19,415 bases of DNA from Parvularia atlantis (lineage: Eukaryota; Opisthokonta; Rotosphaerida). The notes beneath the pieces were generated by a model. That model was not told the origin of the DNA, did not search any database, and saw only the letters and a list, made by a program, of their open reading frames with translations. Both the position numbers and the translations under genes were made by a program. Location of the stretch: contig CALSCO010000737.1 in assembly GCA_943704415.1 (NCBI GenBank), positions 1 to 19,415 on the forward strand. The letters run 5' to 3'. Positions 7,426 to 15,783 of the stretch are shown one piece after another (position 1 is the first letter of the stretch; the number at the start of each line of letters is the position of its first letter).

Positions 7426-8818
7426 TCATAGCAGCGTGTCGACGACCATGCCGACGTCCTCCGGGCGCAGGCCGAACCTGCACGCGCCGGGGCAGTGCGT
7501 CAGCGCCCTGTGTCTGTGCCCGCGCGAGTGGCGGCAGCGACGTACATGCGCAGCAGGCCCGACAGCCGCACGACGGCGCCCGGCGCGCCCGACGAGTCCT
7601 TCATGTCGATGAACTGGTGCAGGTTGCTGGGCTCGCCGGCTGAACGCGTGCGCGCGGGACGGGGGCGCACGTGAGCGGGCGACGCGACCGATGCCGCACG
7701 GCGCGCACAAAAGTGCTGGATGGGCGGGTACGGGGGCGGCTCGGACATCCACGCGCCCCCGGGCTGCTTCTGCTCGATCGGCGCGACGTGTGAGCGCACA
7801 CACGCACGCCCACGCGTCCAGGCGCAGGCGGACCATGTGCGACCGGTCGGACGAGAAGCGCGTGAGGAACTCGCCCGCGGGCACGACGCGAAACAGGCTG
7901 CGCACGTCCGTCAGCGCGCGCGCAACGATCGCCGAGCGCGAGAGCGCACCTGGTGTAGCGCGCGTCCACGTGCAGAAATGGCCGGAACGTCTTGCGCAGG
8001 TAGACGTCGAGCGGCGCGGGCCAGTCGAGTGTCGTGTCAAAGTCGTATACGCACGCGGCGCCGGTCCTGTGCGCGGCCGTGTGCATCAGCCGCGTCGATT
8101 CGTAGGCGTGGCACGCACTTGCAGTTGCGGCTCACGAGCACGACGTGGTAGTCCTAGTGCGCACGCCTCAGCTGCGCGGCCGGGCGCACACCGTGCACGC
8201 ACCCAGAACACGTACGACGCGGGCGGCCGTGCGCTCGCCTGGGACCAAAGCAGCACCTGCGGCCGCCGCCACGGCATCAGCGCACAAGCGGCGGCGGCGC
8301 CAGCGGCCGTACTTGGCGATCGTGGTTCGAGATGAACACAGCGAAGAGCTCGCAGTCGGGGCTGAGCGGCACAAGCCGGCCGGCCAGGTGCCACACGTTC
8401 TCCTCGCAGAAGTTGGCCGTGTATGGCGCAGTCTCCTGCGCGGCCCACGCGCGTGAGCATGGCGTGTGCACGCGGACGGCCGCACCTTGGCCACAGCCGG
8501 CAGTAGCCTTTCGCCGGCGCGCGCGTCGTCGGCGTCGCCCGGGTGCTGCTGCTCGTGCGGCGTGAACGGCGAGAACGGCGAAAATGGCGAGAACGGCGAG
8601 GGCGTGTCGGGTGAGACGTCGCCGCTGCCACCACCGCCACTGCCGTTGCCGCCGTTGCCACTGCTGCCGTTGGCGAGGTCGCGCACGATCGAGTGCTGCA
8701 GCGGGCTGTGCAGGTTGAGCACGAACGCGCCGCCGCTCCCGGACGGCGACTGCTGCTGCTGGTGCCCGTCGCGCGTTGAGGCGGCGGGGGCGAGGAGCGA
8801 CGATGCGGCGTCCGCCAT
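7426..8818 (-). CDS. NTAQ1: NTAQ1, protein N-terminal glutamine amidohydrolase, 310 aa
   Basis: Nine exons: 8818..8486, 8435..8313, 8256..8203, 8153..8119, 8066..7950, 7897..7834, 7769..7709, 7639..7546, 7477..7426 (933 nt, phases close). The enzyme deamidates N-terminal Gln to Glu, the first step of the Gln branch of the Arg/N-degron pathway. Family motifs run in order: FCEENVW with the catalytic Cys (121), LFAVFISN, the WDYHV box split by an intron with catalytic His (173), YDFDT with catalytic Asp (190), FLTRFSSDRSHM, EPPPYPPI, LHQFIDM, and GAVVRLSGLLRMFG. The human protein is about 205 aa. Here about 110 extra residues precede the catalytic domain, rich in Ser, Gly and Gln, with a tandem SPF repeat. 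The last 14 or so residues (LRPEDVGMVVDTLL) extend beyond the usual end. Confidence 0.95.
8557..8602. repeat. 9-bp tandem repeat encoding SPF units in NTAQ1
   Basis: Imperfect repeats of a GGCGAGAAC-like unit encode SPFSPFSPFSPFTP in the N-terminal extension of NTAQ1. Ser-Pro-Phe units in a disordered region could be proline-directed kinase targets. Confidence 0.75.
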
Positions 8819-9232
8819 GACGCGGCTGTGCGGCTGCAGCGCGATCATGCGGCGTGAGCGACGAAAGTGAGGCGAGGCGCAGCAGAGAGCGGCCAGAGCA
8901 GCACGGACGGTGGCACAAAACGGGTTGCAGCAGGCCCGCCATCGCACGCCATCCATTGGCCGCGCGCCCGCTGACGTCACCGCCAATCAGCGGCGGGCGC
9001 TGATCGATGCGTCTTTTTTGCTCACTGAACTTCCGCCTTCTCCCGGCTTGGGCGCGCCGCCTCCCTCCTTGGGCGCGCCGTGCGTTGCACGTTCACGTGT
9101 GCCCGCCGCACGTGCTGCGCCCCTCGCTCGTACTCGCGCTCGTTCGCTTGACGACACGATCCCCGCTTCACCCTGCGCGCTGCTGACGGCTGCGCACTGG
9201 CACCGCGTCCGCACAGGAAACCACGCGCGCAT
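8819..9232. promoter_or_regulatory. Bidirectional promoter between NTAQ1 and the 193-aa protein gene
   Basis: This 414-bp segment separates two divergent genes and holds dense promoter-like motifs. A perfect CRE palindrome TGACGTCA lies at 8972-8979. It is flanked by CCAAT boxes on opposite strands, ATTGG at 8955-8959 and CCAAT at 8983-8987. A 12-bp direct repeat TTGGGCGCGCCG occurs at 9048-9059 and 9069-9080. Two CACGTG E-boxes lie at 9094-9099 and 9109-9114. No coding exon is seen. The motif readings come from known CREB/ATF, NF-Y and bHLH site consensuses; binding here is inference. Confidence 0.6.
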
Positions 9233-9989
9233 ATGGCCACGTCGCCGCAGCCCAAGCCTGGCGACCTCGCGATGGACGCCGGCTTCGGCGTACTCGGCCG
9301 GCGGCGCCCAAGCCTCCCGCCGCCGTCGCACCTGCCCGTTGTGCGCCTTTTTTTTTTTTTTCGCCGTGCGCTCGACGGCGCTCACGCCAACGCCGCGCCG
9401 CGCATGACGCGCAGTACGCCTCGCCCGTGCTGCCGGCGTCCTCGTCGGCGCCGCTCAACATCCCGCTCGTGATCGGGCGGCGCGCGTCGACCGGCGAGGC
9501 GCTCAGCGGCACCTCGCCCTCGTTCCTCTCGACCTCGCCGCTACTCGCGGGCGCGTCGCCGCGCACGCTGCCGAGTCTCGTGCGTCCTGGTGCCGCCGCC
9601 GCCCACCACGGCTCACGCGCGCACAGCCGTCCATGCCCGACAAGGAGGCCCTCGCACGCTTCAAGGCCATGTACTCGATCAACCTGCCCAGCGCCGCCGT
9701 CCCCGACCTGTCCAGGTGCGTGGCGGCGCTCGCGGCCTCGCGCTCGGCCTCACGCTCGCTCGCGCACAGCAATGGGCGCACCCCGGCCATGCACAAGTCG
9801 GCCTCGATCGACCTCGGCAGCGCCAACGGCAACGGCGACGCCAGCAGCGCAGCCGCGTCGCCGGCCCCACCCTCGTCCATGAGCACGCCGCAGCAGCAAC
9901 TCGCGCAGCAGCAGCCGTCGTCGGCCGAGCGCAACCGCGACGACGCCATGGCGCGCAAGCTGCTGACCGGCCGCATGATGGACTTTTGA
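9233..9989 (+). CDS. Unknown low-complexity protein, 193 aa
   Basis: Four exons: 9233..9340, 9415..9579, 9627..9715, 9770..9989 (582 nt, phases close). I do not recognise it. It is rich in Ser, Pro, Ala and Gln and probably largely disordered. Two stretches look like 14-3-3 or basophilic-kinase sites: RRASTGEAL, and HKSASIDL further on. A short conserved-looking segment, MPDKEALARFKAMYSINLPS, may be a helix, and the C-terminus DDAMARKLLTGRMMDF may be a second amphipathic helix. The last intron (9716..9769, 54 bp) is in frame and free of stops, so a 211-aa form would result if it is retained. The first intron contains a run of 14 T. Confidence 0.6.
9348..9361. repeat. T14 homopolymer in an intron
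   Basis: A run of 14 T lies just after the donor of the first intron of the 193-aa protein gene. It is far from the acceptor, so it is not a standard polypyrimidine tract. It stands out in such GC-rich DNA. Confidence 0.9.
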
Positions 9990-10360
9990 TTCGCTCTCGC
10001 CGCCCTCCCGCCGGGCCTGTACTCTTCTCTTCTGCGTCGTCGCGTGCCCGTGTGGCAGTGTACAGTGTAGTACGTGTGGCCGCTCAGCCGCAGTGTCACA
10101 CGCTCGCAGCAGCTCAATAGTGCATGAAGGGGCGATCTTCCGCCGGGCCGCCGATTGAGTTAGCGCAAGGTGAACTGGAACCGTTCGTGCCAGTTTCTGA
10201 CACCGCTGACCAGTCACGCTGACCACTTATATTGGGGCTGTTCCACCCGGTGCATCAGCGCGGGCCTCCTCGTCGTCGTCGTGGCAGCACTGACGCCGCG
10301 CCACGCACGCACCGTGCACGCACCGCGCACAACCCTTCGCACCCGCATCGACCCGCGCCG
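9990..10360. promoter_or_regulatory. Intergenic: 3' flank of the 193-aa gene and YSC84-like promoter
   Basis: These 371 bp between two plus-strand genes hold no convincing coding exon. The segment at 10226-10235 reads CTTATATTGG and combines a TATA-like core with an inverted CCAAT box, about 125 to 135 bp upstream of the ATG at 10361. The 3' flank has a TACAGTGTAGTACGTGTGG stretch (about 10061-10079) without obvious function. Confidence 0.4.
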
Positions 10361-11659
10361 ATGCCCAGCCGCGCTGCCATGGTCAACAGCCCGTTCCCGT
10401 CCAACCTGGCCGAGGAGTGCCGCAAGGCCGCGCGGACCGTGCGCTCGTTCACGCTGCCGGAGAACACCAACAGCATCGACTCGATCATCCCGCACGACAT
10501 CATCCGCCGCGCCAAGGTGGCGCTCGTGCCGCCGTCTTCGTGCTCTGACGTCCCGTCGCGCCTTGTCGAAGGGCCTCGTCATCCTCACCGTGCTCAAGGC
10601 CGGCTTCCTGTTTAGCGGCCGCATCGGCTTCGGCGTGGTCGTCGCACGGCTGCCCGACGGCTGTGCGTCCACGGAGCGTGACGCCGCACTGCTGACGCCG
10701 CGCACCAGCCTGGTCGGCGCCGTCCGGCATCGGCACCGGCTCGTTCGGCGCCGGCCTGCAGGTGGGCGCGGAGCTGACGGACTTTGTCATCATCCTCAAC
10801 AACGACGCCGCCGTCAACGCCTTCACCCACGGCGGCAACGTTGCGCTCGGCGGCAACCTCTCGGTCGCGGCTGGCCCGATCGGGCGCAACGCCGAGGGCT
10901 CGGCCATGGCCACGATCGCCGCCACGTACTCGTACAGCAAGACCAAGGGCATCTTCGCCGGCATCTCGCTCGAAGTGCGGCCGCGCCGCGCCACGCCGTG
11001 CCGCGCCTGACACTGGCCGCGCAGGGCACCATCTTCATCGAGCGGAAAGACTCGAACGCGGCCTTCTACGGCCAGCACGTCACGTCGCGCCAGCTGCTCA
11101 AGGGCGAGATCCCGGCGCCCGAGGCCGCCAAGCCGCTTTACGATGTGCGTGCCGTGACGCGGTGCCCATCAGGCAGCACTGGCTCACGTCCACGCCACGC
11201 CACAGGCGATCTCGCTGCGCGAGGAGAAGGGCCGCGAGGTGCAGGACAAGGAATGGGCCGTCCGCGACTCTGCGGCGTCCGGCGCGGTGGCTGCGGTTGG
11301 CGTGAGCCCGCAGCCGATGCGGCCCGCGTCGACCGCCGGCGCCCTGCCGACCAGCTCGCGCCCGACGCCGCCGCCGCCGACGATGCCGCGGCCCGCCGCG
11401 TCGCCGTCGCTGCCGCCGCGCAACCCGCAGGCGCGCGCCCTGTTCGACTTTGTCGCACAACAGCCGGGCGACCTCGGCTTCAAGAAGGGCGACGTGATCG
11501 AGATCATCGAACGCACCAACAACCAGAACGACTGGTGGAAGGGCCGCGTCGGCACGCGCGTCGGCACGTTCCCGGTGCGTGCGCGCGTGGCCCGTGCTCG
11601 CCGCCGCCTGCTGATGCGCCCGGGCGCGCACGCAGGCAAACTACGTCGAGATGCTGTGA
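10361..11659 (+). CDS. SYLF-SH3 protein of the YSC84/LSB3/SH3YL1 family, 341 aa
   Basis: Six exons: 10361..10516, 10572..10662, 10709..10974, 11025..11144, 11206..11574, 11636..11659 (1026 nt, phases close). Family members bind phosphoinositides and actin and act in endocytosis and membrane ruffling. The SYLF (DUF500) domain covers about residues 8-212: NPFPSNL-like start, IIPHDIIRRAKGLVIL, KAGFLFSGRIGFGVVVARL, WSAPSGIGTGSFGAG, LTDFVIILNN, GGNVALGGNLSVAAGPIGR, YSYSKTKGIFAGISLEG, FIERKDSNAAFYG. A Pro-rich linker (about 240-285) follows, then a C-terminal SH3 domain (about 287-341) with ALFDF, GDLGFKKGDVIEI, NDWWKGRV, GTFPANYVEML. The in-frame Met at 10379 has a stronger context (GCCATGG) and starts just before the domain, so it could be the true start. 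Confidence 0.95.
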
Positions 11660-11796
11660 GCGCGCCGGCTGAACAGGTCGCATTCATGTCTTGTCTTCCT
11701 CGCCTGGGTCACGCGGCACAAGAGACGCTGCCCTTCCGCCGCGCTGGCTGTACAACACACGCGCGCCCCGCCGCTAGCCGGCCAGACGCTGCGTCG
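11660..11796. other. Convergent 3' intergenic segment
   Basis: These 137 bp separate the stops of the YSC84-like and BABAM2 genes. I see no gene or repeat. Confidence 0.5.
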
Positions 11797-13403
11797 TCAC
11801 TCGTCCGGCCCTCCGCTGGTCGGCCAGGCGATGTTCTTTTCGCCCACGAACGGGACGAGGTGCTCGTGGATATGCGCGCTGACGCACGCGTCAGTCGCGA
11901 GCCGCCGTGCCGCCGTCGGCGCACCTCACGCGTTCGATGACCGTCGCGATCGGCCAGCGCGGGCTGAACGGCAGCATGAGCTCGGTCGAGCACGACGCGG
12001 GCGGTGTGGCGCTCGCGAGCTGCTTGAACGGTTGGTGCAGGATGCAGGTCGGGTTGTCGCTCGGGAAGTTGGGCGGCAGGCGCACTGTGCATGCGTCAGG
12101 GGCCGGCGCCGCGGGTGGCCAGCCGCACCGATGACCAGCACGGGCGCTTTGGCGGTGTTGCATAGGAACGCGACGCTCTTGTACTCACGGTTGTCGAGCT
12201 CGGCCACGGCGTTTCTATGCGTGCGCAGCAGCGTGAGAGGCGAGCGCATGTGCGCACGGACCGCACCTCCCAAAGTGCGCAACGAGCGCGTTCACGAGCA
12301 CCTGTCGCTGGGCGCGCTGCGTGTAGTACTTGGCCAGGTCGGCGTCGAGCGAGCTCTGGACGAGAACGGCGTACTCGGCGATCGTGTGCGTGGCCTGGCT
12401 GAAGGAGACGACCTGCACCCGCCACGCATAAGCTTACAGCGATGCGGCCCCCCAACGAGCACCTTGTTGCTTCCGAGCTTGCTGAGCAGGTGCGGACTGG
12501 CCACCAGCCGCGCCGTCACGCTCAGCGCGCCGGTCGCGTCGCCGGGCGTCGTCGTGATCACGGCGTCGACGTGGGCTGCGGCGGCGCGTCAAGCCATGCA
12601 GCCGTGGGAGCGGCATGTGGCGGCGTACCATAGTGCATCGCGCGCTCGTCCGGCAGAATGCTCTCGAGCGCGAGCGGGATGCACAGCTCGACGCGCACGC
12701 GTTTCCCCTCGCGTTCGACAGCGTACTCGACGCCCTGCCGCAGCGCACCCTCAGCGCCACGTGCGCGCACCTGCAGCTGCGCGGCACCGTCGGGTCGGGC
12801 AGCGCGGCCAGGATGGCGCGCAGCCGCTCGTGCTCGATCTCGAACGCGGCCCGGCGCTGCGCGTCCTGCGCGGCGGCGTGAGCCATCGCACGCGGCACGC
12901 GGCACGCGGCGCACGGCGTGCAGCCGGTTCACGTTGAGCACGACATTGAGCAGGCCCGCGTGGTCGTTCAGGTCCCACGTGGCCAGCGACGGCACGTCGT
13001 GCAGGCGCAGCGCGAGCGCGCCGGGCGGGCCGGTGGCGCGGACGAGGATGAGGTCGGGCGGCTCGTGCATGTGCGCGCGGTCAAACATCACCGCGACTGC
13101 GTCGTCGCGGATCGGTTTCAGCGCGCGTCACCTCCGGGATCCGACGCGCGCCACGCACGCTCGAAGCTGTTGTTGCCGCGCTGCGCGCGCACGACGAGCC
13201 TGTCACACTGATCGCGGCGGAAGTCGGCGCGGCCCGTGCGCAGCTCGGTCGCCTCGAGCTGCACGGCGCCGGGCCCGGACGTGGCGTGGCGGTACGTGAC
13301 GATCTGCGGCGTGTGAGCAGGCGAGGCAGGCGGGGGGGCAGACGGGCAGCCGCACCCGCCGGATGTGCTCGATGAGCTGCGGATGCGGCTTGGCCCTCTC
13401 CAT
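11797..13403 (-). CDS. BABAM2: BABAM2 (BRE/BRCC45), BRISC and BRCA1-A complex subunit, 381 aa
   Basis: Ten exons: 13403..13356, 13303..13159, 13096..12915, 12865..12788, 12734..12629, 12575..12463, 12412..12267, 12214..12129, 12084..11925, 11878..11797 (1146 nt, phases close). BABAM2 is the scaffold of the K63-specific deubiquitinase complexes BRISC and BRCA1-A and has tandem E2-like (UEV) folds. Matches to human BABAM2 (383 aa) occur throughout: DRLVVRAQ, HEPPDLILV, SLATWDLNDHAGLLNVVLNVNR, FEIEHERL, YAVEREGKRVRVELCIPL, GDATGALSVTARL, SFSQATHTIAEYAVLVQS, RQVLVNALVAHFGR, VRLPPNFPSDNPTCILHQ, LPFSPRWP, and HEHLVPF near the end. The near-identical length supports the model. The introns 12735..12787 (GTGCCG donor) and 12413..12462 (GTGCTC donor) use less typical donors, chosen for phase and homology. 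Confidence 0.9.
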
Positions 13404-13473
13404 CCGCCGCCTGTGAGATAATGTTTCGTGCAGCGTCCCAGTTAACCAGGCCGCGCCGTTCGCACGGGCCGCT

Positions 13474-13586
13474 GCCGCCGCTCGTCGCCGCTCCGCCGCT
13501 CGTCGCCGCTCGTCGCCGCCCCCGCTGCCGCTCGCTCGCCGTTCGCCGCGCCGCTCGCCGCCCCGCTCGCCGCCCCGCTCGCCGCT
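13474..13586. repeat. GC-rich imperfect tandem repeat (CGCCGCTCGT / CCGCTCGCCGCC units)
   Basis: Imperfect repeats of a GTCGCCGCTC-like unit give way to three copies of a 12-bp CCGCTCGCCGCC unit at 13551-13585. The tract lies in the BABAM2/catalase intergenic region and is probably slippage-derived. Confidence 0.8.
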
Positions 13587-13642
13587 TGGCCCTGCGCCGC
13601 GTCACGTGCGCTCACGTGAGCGAAGCGACGCGCATCACCGGC

Positions 13643-13672
13643 TTCGCCGCTCTTCGCCGCTCTTCGCCGCTC
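13643..13672. repeat. 10-bp tandem repeat, three perfect copies (TTCGCCGCTC)
   Basis: Three identical head-to-tail 10-bp units lie about 60 to 85 bp upstream of the catalase ATG, probably in its core promoter or 5' UTR. The unit is close to one helical turn. Confidence 0.85.
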
Positions 13673-13728
13673 GCGCCTTCGCTCGTCGCACAGCACTGAC
13701 GGCGGCGCCGCGGTCGGCAGCGAGCACG

Positions 13729-15545
13729 ATGGCGGCGCTGACGACGTCCAACGGCAACCCGATCGACGACAACCAGACGTCGCTCACGGCTGGCCAGTAT
13801 GGCCCCGTGCTGCTGCAGGACTTCAACCTGGTCGACAAGCTCGCGCACTTTGACCGCGAGCGCATCCCCGAGCGCGTCGTGCACGCCAAGGGCGCGGCGG
13901 CGCACGGCTACTTTGAGGCGCGCGTCGCTGCTTGCGCGTTCGCGGCCGCCGTCCCGCTCAGCGGCGCGGCACACAGGTCACGGCCGACGTCGCCAACCTG
14001 ACCAAGGCCAAGTTCCTCAGCCACGTCGGCAAGCGCACCCCCGTCTTTCTCCGCTTCTCGACCGTCGGCGGCGAGAAGGGCTCGGCCGATACGGACCGCG
14101 ACCCGCGCGGGTTCGCCATCAAGTTCTACACGGAGGTACGCGTCTTCTATCGCGCTCGCCCCGATGGCCCTTCTCACGCCGACCATCTGCGGCGCCGCGC
14201 CGCGCAGGAGGGCAACTGGGACATGACCGGCAACAACACGCCCGTGTTCTTCATCCGTGACCCGCAGAAGTTCCCCGACTTTATCCACACGCAGAAGCGC
14301 AACCCGCGCACCAACCTCAAGGACCCGGACGCGTTCTGGGACTTTCCCTCGCTCACGCCCGAGGCCATCCACCAGGTGCGCGTGCGACGTCCGTGTGGGC
14401 GTGTGGGCTTGCGGGCGTGTGGCCGTGCGGACGGGCTGGCTTTCAGGCGTGCAGGCGTGCGGGAGGGCGCTCACGCACGTTGCGGCAGTTTACCGTCCTG
14501 TTCTCGGACCGCGGCACGCCCAACGGCTACCGCTTCATGCACGGCTACTCGTCGCACACGTTCAAGATGGTCAACGCGCAGGGCAAGGCGCACTTTGTCA
14601 AGGTGCGCGCCACCCGACACTGGCCGTGCTCGCGCATGCTCAGCCGGGGCGCGCCGCAGTTCCACTTCAAGAGCAACCAGGGCGTGAAGAACTTCACGGC
14701 CGAGGAGGCCGGCAAGCTGTCTGGCGCCGACCCGGACTACGCCACACGCGACCTTTTTGATGCGATCGAGCGCGGCGACTTCCCCTCGTGGACGGCGCAG
14801 ATCCAGGTCATGCCGGTCGAGGACGCGCTCAAGTACCGCTGGAACCCGTTCGACGTGACCAAGGTCTGGCCGCACAAGGACTACCCGGTCAAGGACTTTG
14901 GCCGGCTCGTGCTCAACCGCAACCCCGAGAACTACTTTGCCGAGACGGAGCAGGTCGCGTTCTCGCCCTCGCACCTCGTTCCCGGCATCGAGCCGTCGCA
15001 GGACAAGATGCTCCAGGGCCGCCTGTTCTCGTACCCGGACACGCACCGCCACCGTCTCGGCCCCAACTACACCCAGATCCCGATCAACGCGCCCTACGCC
15101 GCCCGCGTCAACAATTACCAGCGCGACGGCCTCATGGCCGTCAACGGCAACGGCGGCCGCGGCCCCAACTACGAGCCCAACTCTCAGAACGGCGCGAAGC
15201 AGGTCGGCCAGGCCGGCGCCGTGGCCAAGTTTGCGTTGCAGGGCGACATTGGTCGCCACGTGCAGCCGCTGAACGACGACGACTTCGTGCAGGTGCGTGC
15301 GCACGTGTGTGCGGGGCTCGTGTCGTGTAGCTGACCCTTCGTTACGCACGTGCGCGCAGGCGGGCATGCTCTACCGCCTGATGACGGCCGACGCCAAGGC
15401 GCGCCTCGTCGCTAACATCGCCGGCCACATCAAGAACGCCAAGAAGGACATCCAGAAGCGCCAGCTCGCGCACTTCAAGCGCGCCGACCCTGAGTACGGT
15501 GCGCGCATCGAGGCCGCCGTCGCCCAGCTCAGCCAGAAGCTCTGA
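13729..15545 (+). CDS. Catalase (small-subunit, haem), 482 aa
   Basis: Six exons: 13729..13917, 13977..14135, 14208..14375, 14489..14602, 14660..15292, 15360..15545 (1449 nt, phases close). The enzyme converts hydrogen peroxide to water and oxygen. Seen here: [13 protein letters not shown] with the catalytic His (52), [41 protein letters not shown] with the catalytic Asn (125), [21 protein letters not shown], and the haem-ligand segment [17 protein letters not shown]. The NADPH-binding small-subunit (about 480-aa) type fits the length; there is no C-terminal flavodoxin-like domain. The protein ends SQKL, close to but not a canonical peroxisomal SKL signal. The first intron (13918..13976) is best read with a GC donor, which restores the conserved GYFEVT. 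The intron 14376..14488 (113 bp) is the longest in the window and has imperfect GTGTGGGC repeats. Confidence 0.99.
13918..13976 (+). other. Probable GC-AG intron in catalase
   Basis: Reading the donor as GAG|GCGCGC joins to CAG|GTC and gives the family-invariant GYFEVT. The alternative GT donor six bases later is also in phase but would insert Ala-Arg into that motif. Confidence 0.65.
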
Positions 15546-15595
15546 GCGCGCGCATGGGCGCGGGCGCTGATGTGGGTTCGCTCGTCGTCCGAGTC

Positions 15596-15673
<78 letters not shown>

Positions 15674-15783
15674 TGCTCTTCCTCGCTAGCTAGCGCTTCT
15701 CCCGCGCCCCGTCTGTCATGTGGTGTGGATTGCTGGTGACGTGCTGGAGTGCACACGAGCCATCGTCACAGTCGCCCACCCGT
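15546..15783. other. Convergent 3' intergenic segment with microsatellite
   Basis: These 238 bp separate the stops of catalase and the LRR-RRM gene. Apart from the TC repeat they hold nothing recognisable. Confidence 0.6.
15597..15670. repeat. (TC)37 dinucleotide microsatellite
   Basis: A perfect 74-bp TC run starts 52 bp after the catalase stop codon. It is a polypyrimidine mirror repeat of the kind that can form triplex DNA, and it should vary in length between strains. Confidence 0.98.

Larger units (their letters stand above)
13404..13728. promoter_or_regulatory. Divergent promoter of BABAM2 and catalase, with tandem TCACGTG boxes
   Basis: This 325-bp segment separates two divergent start codons. 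Two TCACGTG boxes lie 10 bp apart at 13602-13608 and 13612-13618. TCACGTG matches the bHLH-ZIP class sites bound by Cbf1 and TFEB/MITF-type factors. About 85% of the rest is GCCGCTC-type simple repeat, described separately. No coding exon is seen. Confidence 0.6.

Noticed and set aside
10170-11672. Plus-strand open frame of 500 codons read as one protein
   Set aside because: Only its second exon segment is a true SYLF exon; the rest is intron read-through and off-frame sequence.
13404-13728. Coding exon in the GCCGCTC repeat tract upstream of catalase
   Set aside because: All open frames there are translations of the simple repeat, and the catalase N-terminus is complete from 13729.
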